From contig CAZBVM010000001.1 of NCBI GenBank assembly GCA_964495505.1, positions 27,894-91,893 on the forward strand: DNA of 64,000 nucleotides, given 5' to 3'. The notes under the pieces were generated by a model, which searched no databases, was not told where the DNA came from, and saw nothing but the letters and a program-made list of their open reading frames with translations. How positions within the stretch are numbered: position 1 is the stretch's first letter; the number at the start of each line of letters is the position of its first letter. The position numbers and the translations under genes were made by a program. Shown one piece after another: positions 50,970 through 59,617 of the stretch. This stretch comes from JACPHB01 sp964495505 (lineage in GTDB: Bacteria; Patescibacteriota; Minisyncoccia; UBA10092).

Positions 50970-51482
50970 TTATTTGTTATTTTTTAATTCATTGTAATTC
51001 GGTAATTCTTCTAATTTAGTTAATCCTAAATGTTTCAAAAAATCAAATGTAATATTGTAAATATAAGACCGGCCGTCTTGCGGATTATTTTTTCTCTCAA
51101 TGAGACCTCTGATTGCCAAGCTCTGTAAAATAAAGCTGCAGTTTACGCCGCGCCAATTTTCAATCTCCACCCGGCTTATCGGCCCGCGGTAAGAAATAAT
51201 TGCCAGTGTTTCTAAAGCGGCTTGGGATAAATCTTCTTCAAAATCGCTTTTAACAAGTTTTTTAACTATTTCAGTTGACTCGGGTGAAGCAACAAGCTGA
51301 ACTTTTCCATCAAAAAATACAAGTCGCAGTCCCCTTTTGTTTTTTTCATATTCATCCGAAAGCGTTTTTAGAGAACTCAAAATATCGTCCTCAGTAAGTT
51401 CTAGAACTTCCGTCAGCTTTTTAACGGCTACCGGATGACCCGCGGTGAAAAGTAAGCTTTCTATTTGCGATTTGATATTCAT
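50970..51482 (-). CDS. scpB: Segregation and condensation protein B
   Basis: Winged-helix subunit of the Smc-ScpAB condensin. SQIESLLFTAGHPVAVKKLTEVL at the start, then ISYRGPISRVEIENWRGVNCSF and the RSYIYNITFDFLKHLGL C-terminus. 170 residues. It overlaps scpA by four bases. Confidence 0.93.
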   Translation of the reverse strand: MNIKSQIESLLFTAGHPVAVKKLTEVLELTEDDILSSLKTLSDEYEKNKRGLRLVFFDGKVQLVASPESTEIVKKLVKSDFEEDLSQAALETLAIISYRGPISRVEIENWRGVNCSFILQSLAIRGLIERKNNPQDGRSYIYNITFDFLKHLGLTKLEELPNYNELKNNK

Positions 51483-52231
51483 CCCGATACCGTCTTTTTA
51501 ACCTTAATTTCACCGAATAATTTATCCTGTGAAACTTCAAGAAGTTTTTTTCTAAAAAGCATTAAAATCGCGAGAAAAGCCAAAATAATATCAATTTTTG
51601 CTTTTGTGGTGAGCGTAGTTGAATCAGAAATTTCATTAAAAGACATTTCTGCCACCGTACTAATTCTCTCCATTAACTCTTCTATTTTTTCTTCAAGAGT
51701 TATGATTCTCGCGACGCTCTGCTGCTCTAATTTTTCAAGCTGGGGAAGAGTTTTTAAAAATGATTCATAAATTAAAAGGAGTTCTTTTTTATCTAAACTT
51801 TTTGAAGGGTAAAATACAACGGGCAGGTTAATGAAATATTCTCTCGAAAAGTATGGCGGCCGCTCTTTCGCCCATCTGCCAAGCTCTCGGCCAAGCAATT
51901 TAATCTGCTGGTAAGTTTTGAGCCGACGCTCTAAATCTTTAATATCTCCCTCTTCTTCCTGCGTTAAGGCCAGGTTGGGCAAAAGTGAGCGGGATTTTAT
52001 CAAAATCAGACGACTGGCCACCACTAAAAAATCCGCTATGATTCTTTGATATTCCGTGCCGGGCGTATTTTCCGATATTGCATTATTTTCAAGTTTTTTA
52101 AGATATTCTAAAAATTGGTCGGTGACCTGGCTTAAAGAAATCTCGTTAATTGTTAACTTCTTTTCTTCAATGATAGAAAGAAGCAAATCAAGCGGCCCCG
52201 AAAATTTTTCCAAACTTACTTGGTATGTCAT
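51479..52231 (-). CDS. scpA: Segregation and condensation protein A
   Basis: Kleisin that bridges Smc heads. FSGPLDLLLSIIEEKKLTINEISLSQVTDQFLEYL is the N-terminal signature, and the C-terminal winged helix ends about residue 245. 250 residues. Overlaps aspS and scpB, so the three form one operon. Confidence 0.93.
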   Translation of the reverse strand: MTYQVSLEKFSGPLDLLLSIIEEKKLTINEISLSQVTDQFLEYLKKLENNAISENTPGTEYQRIIADFLVVASRLILIKSRSLLPNLALTQEEEGDIKDLERRLKTYQQIKLLGRELGRWAKERPPYFSREYFINLPVVFYPSKSLDKKELLLIYESFLKTLPQLEKLEQQSVARIITLEEKIEELMERISTVAEMSFNEISDSTTLTTKAKIDIILAFLAILMLFRKKLLEVSQDKLFGEIKVKKTVSG

Positions 52232-53661
52232 TTTTTAATTTCAATATGAAGTTCTTTAAGCTGTTCTTTTGATACCGATGATGGCGCGTCCATAACTGAA
52301 GTCTGCCCTCCGGAACTTGCCGGAAATGCAATGACTTCCCGAATATTTTTCTCTCCCAAAATCACATACACTAAACGATCCAAGCCGGAAGCAATCCCCC
52401 CATGAGGAGGAGCGCCATATGTGAAAGCATCAAGAAAATAATCAAAAGATTTTTTCTGTTCATCGCTAAAACCTATTAAATTAAAAATCTTTTCTTGAAT
52501 TTTTGGGTCGTGAATTCTTACACTTCCACCGCCAACCTCAAAACCATTCAAAACAAGGTCGTGTTGCAAGCCGCGCACCTTAGTGGGATTACTATCTAAA
52601 AGAGAAATATCATCGGGATGCGGAGCAGTAAACATATGGTGAGATGGCGCGAATTTAGCCGAACCAGAACCATGAAAAAAATCTTCTTTTGTCTGTTCGG
52701 TAAAAAGTGGAAAATCAATTACCCAAGTGAAGGCCAGTTCATCTGGATTATCCTTATCTTTTCTAAAATCCGGTTTGTCATTGCCGTATTTTTTCTTGGC
52801 TTCTTTATGAGAAAGCCGCGGCCAAGGCGAATGAGTTATTTTCTTTTCAGGAAAGATTGTTTCAACCATTTTGGTTAATAAATCTTCAACTAATTGCAAA
52901 ATATCTTCCTGTTCAACAAAAGACATTTCAATATCGATGTGAGTAAATTCGCCGTAAGCGCGGTCCGCTCGAGGATCTTCATCGCGGAAACAACGGGCCA
53001 GCTGGAAATACCGTTCGATTCCGGCAATCATCAGAAGTTGCTTATACTGTTGAGGTGATTGAGGCAGAGCATAAAATTTCCCCGGCTGAAGGCGGGACGG
53101 AACCAAAAAATCGCGCGCGCCCTCTGGTGTAGATTTGGTTAAAATCGGGGTTTCTATCTCCCAAAATCCTTTACTACTAAGATAGTTGCGTATAAATTGG
53201 GATGCTTCATGCCTCAGCTGTAAGTTGCGTTGCATCCGGTTGCGCCGAAGATCAAGATAACGATATTTAAGCCGTAGTTCTTCATCAATTTCTTCACTGA
53301 TTATCTCCAGAGGAAAGAGCGGAGTTTTGGCTTCGTTTAAAATTTCAAGTTCTTCGGCGGCAAGTTCAATGCCTCCGGTTTCTATTTTAGAGTTTTTGAG
53401 ATTTTCCGGCCGTTTTTTGACCGTGCCTTTAATTGAAACAACCCATTCGGAACGAAGCTGGTCGGCTTTTTTCATGATGTCCGACCCCGCAGTTGCGGGG
53501 TCGGACATCGGATTAGCGAAAACCACTTGCAAAAGGCCACTGCGGTCTCTTAAATCAATAAAAATAATTTTGCCGTGATCTCGGCGCACATGAACCCATC
53601 CGGAAACCTTAACTCTCTCCCCCACTTTTGAAATTGTTTCGTTTATAAAAATTCTCTTCAT
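52228..53661 (-). CDS. aspS: Aspartyl-tRNA synthetase, bacterial type without GAD domain
   Basis: Charges tRNA-Asp (and perhaps tRNA-Asn). OB domain (GWVHVRRDHGKIIFIDLRDRSG), motif 2 (RCFRDEDPRADRAYGEFTHID), motif 3 (GGIASGLDRLVYVI). At 477 residues it lacks the about 110-residue GAD insertion of bacterial AspRS: KYGNDKPDFRK joins almost directly to FTWVIDFPLF. A 34-base palindrome (53476-53509) adds about 11 residues (MSDPATAGSDI) to the OB domain. Confidence 0.93.
   Translation of the reverse strand: MKRIFINETISKVGERVKVSGWVHVRRDHGKIIFIDLRDRSGLLQVVFANPMSDPATAGSDIMKKADQLRSEWVVSIKGTVKKRPENLKNSKIETGGIELAAEELEILNEAKTPLFPLEIISEEIDEELRLKYRYLDLRRNRMQRNLQLRHEASQFIRNYLSSKGFWEIETPILTKSTPEGARDFLVPSRLQPGKFYALPQSPQQYKQLLMIAGIERYFQLARCFRDEDPRADRAYGEFTHIDIEMSFVEQEDILQLVEDLLTKMVETIFPEKKITHSPWPRLSHKEAKKKYGNDKPDFRKDKDNPDELAFTWVIDFPLFTEQTKEDFFHGSGSAKFAPSHHMFTAPHPDDISLLDSNPTKVRGLQHDLVLNGFEVGGGSVRIHDPKIQEKIFNLIGFSDEQKKSFDYFLDAFTYGAPPHGGIASGLDRLVYVILGEKNIREVIAFPASSGGQTSVMDAPSSVSKEQLKELHIEIKK
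53476..53509. repeat. In-frame palindrome inside aspS (16-base arms)
   Basis: GATGTCCGACCCCGCA / TGCGGGGTCGGACATC with a two-base loop, entirely coding. It combines the GTCCGAC core (24143, 41086) with CCCCGCA/TGCGGGG (40066, 63300). Confidence 0.9.
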
Positions 53662-53712
53662 AACTTATGAAGTTTACCAAATAAACAACCGCCTCGCAAG
53701 GCGGTATATGAA

Positions 53713-54210
53713 TTATTGTCCTTCAAACTGTTTGCCGACAATATTTTCCGGATGTTCTTTATTAAAAAGCTTTTCGCTGCCTTCAAGTAGATAGACATTT
53801 ATTATTCCAGCTTCAACCATCTTGTCCCAGCAAGGTTTACAACACCACCAGTGGCCCCAAAGATAAAGGTCAGCGCCAATGATTTCAAATCCTTGATTTT
53901 TAGCGGATGATATGGCCTTGGCTTCGCTATGATTTTTAGGATGGCAACCTTCGCACAAATCATATCCTTCTCCCGATTTACAACCAAGTTCAACTCTTCG
54001 GCATTGATGGGTTTTATGAAAATCGCTGCCATTCGCTCCCATGCCGACAATGCATCCATCTTTAACGACTATCGCCGCTCCTGGCATGGTTTTATCAAGA
54101 GAGTTAACTTTCGCAAGTATTCTGGCAACGATTATATAATTATTATGTGATGGAACATATTTTATTTCTCTTCCTTCTGGCAAATAAGGATACGCGATTT
54201 TACTTTCCAT
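53713..54210 (-). CDS. dCMP/cytidine deaminase-family protein
   Basis: Zinc-dependent deaminase fold. The active site reads HSEAKAIS (His ligand and catalytic Glu) and WCCKPCW (the PCxxC pair). An additional Cys/His-rich stretch (HKTHQCRRVELGCKSGEGYDLCEGCHPKN) precedes it and may bind a second zinc, as in dCMP deaminases. 165 residues. It could be dCMP deaminase for thymidylate synthesis; a tRNA or free-base target cannot be excluded. Confidence 0.8.
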   Translation of the reverse strand: MESKIAYPYLPEGREIKYVPSHNNYIIVARILAKVNSLDKTMPGAAIVVKDGCIVGMGANGSDFHKTHQCRRVELGCKSGEGYDLCEGCHPKNHSEAKAISSAKNQGFEIIGADLYLWGHWWCCKPCWDKMVEAGIINVYLLEGSEKLFNKEHPENIVGKQFEGQ

Positions 54211-54275
54211 TTAAGCCCCCGCTTGGTTATAAAATATAAAAAGAACTCTATGGGTTCTAATATAAATGAAGCAAC

Positions 54276-54347
54276 TTAATTTGTCAAAAACAAAACAACC
54301 GTTTTTTCTATAAATTCATCCAAATCGCCGTTTAAAACTTTTTCAAT
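54276..54347 (-). pseudogene. prfB: Diverged fragment of the prfB 3' end
   Basis: On the minus strand this reads IEKVLNGDLDEFIEK and then unrelated residues to a stop. The intact prfB ends IEKVLDGDLDEFIEA. Most base differences fall in synonymous positions. It has the same orientation as prfB and lies about 3.2 kb away from its end, with the island between. It looks like one end of an insertion at the prfB 3' end or a remnant of a duplicated prfB. Confidence 0.75.
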
Positions 54348-54543
54348 TTTTTAATTTTGATTTACCTTCCCAATCCATCAAATCCTTATACCACTCTAAA
54401 TAACCCTCAAAGATACGAAATTTACATTCGCCGCAATCAACATTTATTTCATCATGCCTATGTTCTTTTGATAAAGCATTCTTCCGAACATCTTTTAGGA
54501 TTAAGGTAATAGATTTTATTATTTCTTTTTCTTGTTTTTTCAT
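54343..54543 (-). CDS. Small hypothetical protein, unknown
   Basis: 66 residues, helical, with Cys residues in VDCGECKFR and an aromatic C-terminal part (GYLEWYKDLMDWEG). Its stop lies within the prfB fragment. No family recognised. Follows the NYN gene by 11 bases, so likely in the same transcript. Confidence 0.55.
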   Translation of the reverse strand: MKKQEKEIIKSITLILKDVRKNALSKEHRHDEINVDCGECKFRIFEGYLEWYKDLMDWEGKSKLKN

Positions 54544-54554
54544 TTTTGTAAATT

Positions 54555-55112
54555 TTATTTTTGTATTTTAAATTTTTCTATATCTGAAGGCAAGAGCAAT
54601 CTTGAAAAGTTGGCGTATTTTTGAATACCAAACGATGGCGCGTGCGAAAAACCAACATATTCCAATTTTTTCTTTTTATATCTGATATATTGAATGGCCG
54701 GAATAATATCTGTATCAGAACTAACTAAAATTGCCGTATCATATAAATCATCAACTGCTCCGATTATTAAATCGGTTGCTATTTTAACATCTGTGCCTTT
54801 TTCTCTTGTTTTCCCGCTGTCATACATAATTTTGCCGCGTTTTATTATAAAGCCTATTTTTTCAAGTTCTGATAAAAATTTTTGTTGACCTTTTACAAGC
54901 CCTAAACTTTTTGAACTATTATCTACATTCCTGAAAATTCCTGTGTAATATCTTTTAGAAATAAACTCCCTATCATTAATCAAAAAATTCACAAATGAGT
55001 TAAAATCAAATTTAGTTCCTTTCGGAAATGAAATTTCTTTGTCTTTTAAATAATGGTAGAAATTACTGCCATCTATATAGACGGCAACCCTGTCTTTACC
55101 AAACATGCCCAA
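54555..55112 (-). CDS. NYN-domain (PIN-like) putative ribonuclease
   Basis: 185 residues. The VAVYIDGSNFYHYL start, KGTDVKIATDLIIGAV and the LVSSDTDIIPAI strand carry the acidic residues of the NYN/LabA catalytic site. It may cleave RNA with a metal ion. Two start codons (55112, 55106). A promoter and a terminator-like hairpin precede it in the leader. Target unknown; a role in defence or regulation is possible. Confidence 0.85.
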   Translation of the reverse strand: MGMFGKDRVAVYIDGSNFYHYLKDKEISFPKGTKFDFNSFVNFLINDREFISKRYYTGIFRNVDNSSKSLGLVKGQQKFLSELEKIGFIIKRGKIMYDSGKTREKGTDVKIATDLIIGAVDDLYDTAILVSSDTDIIPAIQYIRYKKKKLEYVGFSHAPSFGIQKYANFSRLLLPSDIEKFKIQK

Positions 55113-55131
55113 ATTATATCTTATTTGCGTA

Positions 55132-55165
55132 TAAAAAACTACCCTTGCCCGAAGGCAGGGGTAGT
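55132..55165 (-). terminator. Terminator hairpin in the NYN gene leader
   Basis: On the minus strand ACTACCCCTGCC TTCG GGCAAGGGTAGT followed by TTTTTT. It lies only about 10 bases after the expected start from the promoter at 55181, and about 20 bases ahead of the coding start. Confidence 0.8.
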
Positions 55166-55180
55166 GATCATATTAGTGCC

Positions 55181-55209
55181 ACTATATACCTTCGATAACC
55201 TATTGTCAA
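55181..55209 (-). promoter_or_regulatory. Sigma70-like promoter upstream of the NYN gene
   Basis: On the minus strand TTGACA (55204-55209), 17-base spacer, TATAGT (55181-55186). Confidence 0.75.
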
Positions 55210-55253
55210 GAAGCTTAGTTATCCCCAAACCGCCCCGCAAGGCGGTTGGAAGT

Positions 55254-55523
55254 TTACTTTTTTATAAAAGGTAGTTTATCCAGAATGAATTGGCGGTCTC
55301 TTCTCAATTTAGAGAGCCCTGGTTCATATTGATCTTTGATATTATTAATCTTTCCTTCCACAATGACCTTGATTACACCTGGTACACTTTTTACTTGTTG
55401 AATTTTTTCATCTCGATCGGTCTCTATGTTTTTTATTTTACGCTCAATCAATAAAATCCGAATAAAACTAACAACAAAAACAACAAAAATAGTAACGCTA
55501 AATATGCTAATTATCAGATACAT
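55254..55523 (-). CDS. Single-span membrane protein, unknown
   Basis: 89 residues: N-terminal membrane segment (about 2-26), then charged helices (IERKIKNIETDRDEKIQQV...). A hairpin (ACCGCC / GGGCGGT, near 55228) follows the stop. No family recognised. Confidence 0.55.
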   Translation of the reverse strand: MYLIISIFSVTIFVVFVVSFIRILLIERKIKNIETDRDEKIQQVKSVPGVIKVIVEGKINNIKDQYEPGLSKLRRDRQFILDKLPFIKK

Positions 55524-55601
55524 TGATTTAGAAGTCCACTTGAAAGGGTTATTTTAAGTAGATGTCGCTGTAAAAATCTTGAGTAATATAAAATTGAGAC
55601 T

Positions 55602-56921
55602 CTAATAATCCAAATAAACGCCATCGTAAGAGTTTCTGGGAATACGAATAATATATTTATTACCAAGTTCATCTAAAAATGTCAGATTAAATAATTGACC
55701 TTTGAATCGAAATGGGCTACCTTGTCCATCGCCGTCTCCATTATTAGGATTTTGTGTAATTATTTTAAATGCCAATAACCATCCACCGGACTGAATAAAG
55801 TCACTTTTCCGAATTAAAGTATCATGTAGATTTAATTGATGTGTCATAAAGTTTATAGACACGCCATCGGGAGCTAAACCATCTTTGCCGAAGCCATCAC
55901 TAATTGGGTCAAGTAAATATTTGTCATAAAAATCACTATTGCTGACTTCTACAATGATGGGAATATAACTTAAAAAATTATTAGCATAATTAAGCCAATA
56001 CCCTAAATCAACAGATAACAGCTTTATGCTTACAAAATCACCGGGGTCGCAGTTTATAGTATATTCGTATTTTATATTACTATTATTTTCAAAATTAAGA
56101 TTTAGGTTATTTTGCCACGAGGCACCTATGCTACAAGAAACTGTTTTCGATTTGCTAAGAGTTTTGAAAGTTCCTATTTTTATAGAATCTTCTCTGCCGG
56201 GTTCTTTGTAAACTAACCTATATGAATATTCTGTCTCAGGTATGAGATTTTTTACTACAAAGTTAAGATAATCAGAATATATCCTTTGATCATTCACATA
56301 AAGTTCCCAAGAAAAACCAATCGGTTTTTTATAAGAGTCGCTAATATTGGAGACAAATTCTGCAGAAGTTGCTTTAAGAGAGTTGTTATTGAGAGAAATT
56401 AAACTAGATGACAAGGAAGAAGATAATATTGGTTGTTGAACAATTTGGCTATTCTGAATTTGAGTCGAACTTTGGGTATTTGTTTGTTGTTGTATTGAAT
56501 TTATATGATTTTGTTGGTTTTGTATCTGTGTTTGCTGATTCTGAATTTGAGTTTGTTGGTTTTGGATTTGCTGTTGTTGATTTTTAACTACTTGCTGAAC
56601 AATTTGTTGGTCTTGATTAGATTGATTTGACTGCGGTGACTGCGATTGCTGTTGAGCCGGCAACGTTTTATTAGTTTCCGGTTTTGACTGTTCTTTGGTA
56701 ATTTGACTGGTTAAGCTCCCGATTTTTTTCTTAATTACTTCTGTCGCCGCGTCTAATTCTTGATTAGTCGGTTTTAAATCTTTAACTGCAGTTACTACAT
56801 CTGATTTGATATTGATAGGCTGTTCAATCGACTTAGGAGCTGAAACCAAACCAATTGCAATAGCAGCCGTGGCTATAACCGTTGTTACTTTATAAAAAAT
56901 TGATTGAAAAAATGAAAACAT
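55602..56921 (-). CDS. Large surface-anchored Gln/Asn-rich protein, unknown
   Basis: 439 residues. N-terminal membrane anchor (about 9-27); helical region with a long Gln/Asn-rich repeat (about 95-150, IQNQQTQ-type tandem units encoded near 56480-56580), then a C-terminal beta-rich part (about 165-439) with two cysteines, VSCSIGAS and INCDPGD. Probably exposed on the surface with a coiled-coil or low-complexity stalk. Function unknown; attachment or contact with a partner cell is speculation. Confidence 0.65.
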   Translation of the reverse strand: MFSFFQSIFYKVTTVIATAAIAIGLVSAPKSIEQPINIKSDVVTAVKDLKPTNQELDAATEVIKKKIGSLTSQITKEQSKPETNKTLPAQQQSQSPQSNQSNQDQQIVQQVVKNQQQQIQNQQTQIQNQQTQIQNQQNHINSIQQQTNTQSSTQIQNSQIVQQPILSSSLSSSLISLNNNSLKATSAEFVSNISDSYKKPIGFSWELYVNDQRIYSDYLNFVVKNLIPETEYSYRLVYKEPGREDSIKIGTFKTLSKSKTVSCSIGASWQNNLNLNFENNSNIKYEYTINCDPGDFVSIKLLSVDLGYWLNYANNFLSYIPIIVEVSNSDFYDKYLLDPISDGFGKDGLAPDGVSINFMTHQLNLHDTLIRKSDFIQSGGWLLAFKIITQNPNNGDGDGQGSPFRFKGQLFNLTFLDELGNKYIIRIPRNSYDGVYLDY

Positions 56922-56993
56922 ATATTCCTTATATATTATACCTTATATCTACACAAAAAGCAATAAATGATTAATTTTTGAATTCTTTAGCCT

Positions 56994-57559
56994 TCAATTA
57001 ACAAGGCTGCTAAAATCTTGAAAAAGACAATCTAGTTTATTTTTAACTTCATTTTCTATAGCATTGAATGCTATTAGTGCATTAAAATCACTATTTATTT
57101 TTATGGACTCAATAAAGTTACCGAGATGATTCAAAAGTTTTTTGGTGTCTAGATAGCTCGGTATTACAATTTTACTTTTCTTTCTATGCCCAAAAAAATC
57201 GTTACGTGCATTTTTAAATATGTTGATGGTAACTTTATTATTTTTTATTAACGATTTAAATTCTCCTTTTTTCATCTTATTCCCTAACTTATTAAGAAAA
57301 ATTGGAATAGAAATTGGTTCTTCATTTATTCTTTTGCTAGGTGTATCAAAAAATGAGATATAGAAAGAACTACGCTATAATTTAGGCTTTTTTCAATCAA
57401 CTTAAATAGTGGATAATATTTCTTTTTTACTTTATTTTTTCTTTCTAAAGCATCTATTGTATCTATATCTGTTTCTATTAATGCCCAGAAAAACTCATTA
57501 TAATAATATGTATCTCTAATCTGATTAATTAAATTATCCCCGATTTCTTTATTTTCCAT
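56994..57559 (-). pseudogene. HEPN (AbiU2-like) gene split by a -1 frameshift
   Basis: Two ORFs (57326-57559 and 56994-57275) join into one of about 189 residues if one base is regained in the T6 run at about 57348-57353. The bridge reads SHFFDTPSKRINEEPISIP. The first ORF resembles the AbiU2 N-terminus (YYYNEFFWALIETD), and the second holds R-N-x4-H (ARNDFFGH), the HEPN RNase motif. It may be a decayed gene, a sequencing slip, or a -1 frameshift site. Starts on the prfB stop. Confidence 0.7.
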
Positions 57560-58618
57560 TAGATATTTTTCAACTCCGCTTCGATGAATTCGTCCAAATC
57601 GCCGTCGAGGACTTTTTCAATTTGAGAAGTTTCGTGGCCGGTGCGGTGGTCTTTGACCATCTGGTACGGATGAAGCACATAAGAGCGGATTTGCGCGCCC
57701 CATTCGGCAGATTTTTTTATTTTTTTGGTTTTTTGCAATTCGACTTCCTCTTTTTTTAATTGGAGTGAATGGAGTTTTGATGCCAAAATTTGCATCGCTT
57801 TGTCGCGGTTTTGCGGCTGGGAACGCTCTGTTTGAACGGCAACCGCGATTCCCGTCGGTAGATGGGTAATGCGGACCGCCGTTTCCCTTTTGTTGACATT
57901 CTGGCCGCCAGCGCCGGATGAACGAAAAGTGTCTATCCGCAAATCCTCCGGTTTTATTTCCATATCTTTGGCTTCAATTTCCGGCAGAACTTCTAGCGCA
58001 GCAAAAGAGGTGTGGCGCAATTTATTTGGCGAAAACGGCGAGATTCTGACAAGGCGGTGAACGCCTGCTTCATTTTTTAAATATCCGAAAGCGTAAGAAC
58101 CGCGAACTTCAATAGTGGCGCTTTTTATTCCTCCTTCTTCGCCCAAAGATTCGCTAAGAACGCTTGCTTCCCACCCTCGTGACTCTATAAATCGGCTATA
58201 CATCCGAAAAAGCATGCTCGCCCAATCCTGCGCGTCGCGGCCGCCGACTCCGGCTGAAATTGTTAAAATGGCGTTATTTTTATCGTATTTTCCTGAAAGA
58301 AAAATTGAAAGTTCAAGTTTATTTAATTTTGATTCAAGAGCCCTGAATTCTTTTTCCGCTTCGGGCAAGCCCGCCAATTTAATTAAACTATTAATTTCGG
58401 TTTCCAAATCGTTCCAAATCTTGATTTCTTTTTCAAGCTCGGCAATTTCTTTTAAAACCGATTTTGCCTTGTCTTGATTTTTCCAGAAATCCGGTTTTTG
58501 GGTTTTCTTTTTTAATTCTTCAATTCTTGATTTCTTTAAAGCAATGTCAAAGACGGTCCGCCGTAAAGCGGCTTCGCTTAAATAATTCCTGAATTTTTTC
58601 CTTAAGATTTTCTATCAT
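57559..58618 (-). CDS. prfB: Peptide chain release factor 2 (programmed +1 frameshift)
   Basis: Releases peptides at UGA and UAA. The first 23 codons from the ATG at 58618 end at an in-frame TGA; a +1 shift at CTTTGAC (58546-58552) joins it to the main frame, giving 352 residues. The first part is MIENLKEKIQELFKRS... RF2 features are SPF (RISPFSPNKLRHTSF) and GGQ (GAGGQNVNKRETAVRI). The start ATG at 58407 seen in the main frame is internal. Confidence 0.95.
58546..58552 (-). promoter_or_regulatory. RF2 programmed frameshift site
   Basis: CTTTGAC on the minus strand, with TGA at 58547-58549 in the zero frame. Upstream, the internal Shine-Dalgarno typical of E. coli prfB is weak: GGCGGACCGT precedes CTT. 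Confidence 0.9.
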
Positions 58619-58712
58619 AGTGGAGTTATCTTAACACAAAAAATCAAACTAAACAATTGGATTTAAAAAAGACAACTATCCCAGAGGTAAAGGTTGAAAT
58701 TCTTAAGATTAG

Positions 58713-58738
58713 AAAAAACCCGCATATGCGGGTTTTTT
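58713..58738. terminator. Bidirectional terminator
   Basis: CCCGCATATGCGGG hairpin between A6 and T6. It serves the minus-strand metalloprotease at 58739. Confidence 0.85.
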
Positions 58739-59585
58739 CTAATAAGTATTCTTTCTCATCGTAACTNNNNNNNNNNGCCCAGATGACGAATGTAAATATT
58801 TTATTCCCCTTGCCCAAATCTCTCTCATGGAGGACGTTGCGCCCATCGCTAGATTTTCGTATCACTTTACCCCATTCCGCTGGATTTGAGGTATCAATAT
58901 CATCGCTTACTGATGCAGATGCAGAAGATTTTTTGCTAAAAACACTACTTAAAACAGTAGTTACGGCATCAAGATGCTCATAGATTATTCCGAGTTCGTC
59001 GTAATCATGGGCATTCGGGTGGAGGTTGTCGCCCAATCCGTCGTTGCGAGCAGGATCGTTCGTGTAGTCCATACACGTGCCAAGATTCGTATTGTTGAAA
59101 TTCACATCTTGATGGTCTAGCCCGAAAGTGTGCCCAACTTCTTGGCACATGACGAATTGTCTCCAGGCCGGAGTATTGTAGTCAGCAGTATTAAAGTATG
59201 TATCATTTACCTTAACGGTGCCTTGCGTTATATGGCTGCTGCTGACCCATATTGAAGCCATGCCCAGCCAGCCATTGTTGCCATAGGTTTTATTGCAAAC
59301 CTCTACCCGCCCGTTTGTGGGCCGACAATTTCCTTTTGATTGACCGGCAGCGATCGCGGTGTCTAACACCGAAGATACGCTCCAATCGCTTGATGTATTA
59401 ATAAGATGGCCATCCCAGATCGTTGAAACGTTATCGCCAAGTTTCAAAGTGAATGGATTGGCGGTACGTGCCCAATGGTAACCGCCCCACGAATGATTGG
59501 CATACGAGATTGTCGCGAATGCGCCAACTGACAGTAAAATCGCCACTGCCATGAACTTACCTAAACGACGAAATGAGATAATCAT
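58739..59585 (-). CDS. Secreted metzincin-like protease, Gln variant, with gap
   Basis: Signal peptide (about 1-29, ending SYA). The zinc site reads QEVGHTFGLDHQD: Gln replaces the first His of HExxHxxGxxH, and a Met-turn (GTCMDYT) follows. Four further cysteines. A gap of 10 N (58767-58776) lies near the end; past it, another frame gives VTMRKNTY and a stop at 58739-58741, which I take as the likely end. A consensus promoter is upstream, but no Shine-Dalgarno site. I recall other bacterial proteins with QExGH, so the substitution may be a real subfamily trait. Confidence 0.75.
58767..58776. other. Assembly gap (10 N)
   Basis: Ten ambiguous bases inside the metzincin-like gene. True size unknown. 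Confidence 0.99.
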
Positions 59586-59617
59586 AAAAGTTATTATTAA
59601 TATATAAATATAATTCC

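Noticed and set aside
54211..54275. Gene between the deaminase and the prfB fragment
   Set aside because: No ORF with a plausible start; only short AT-rich sequence.
57559..58407. prfB starting at 58407
   Set aside because: This start misses domain 1. The upstream ATG at 58618 plus the +1 shift at CTTTGAC gives the full protein.
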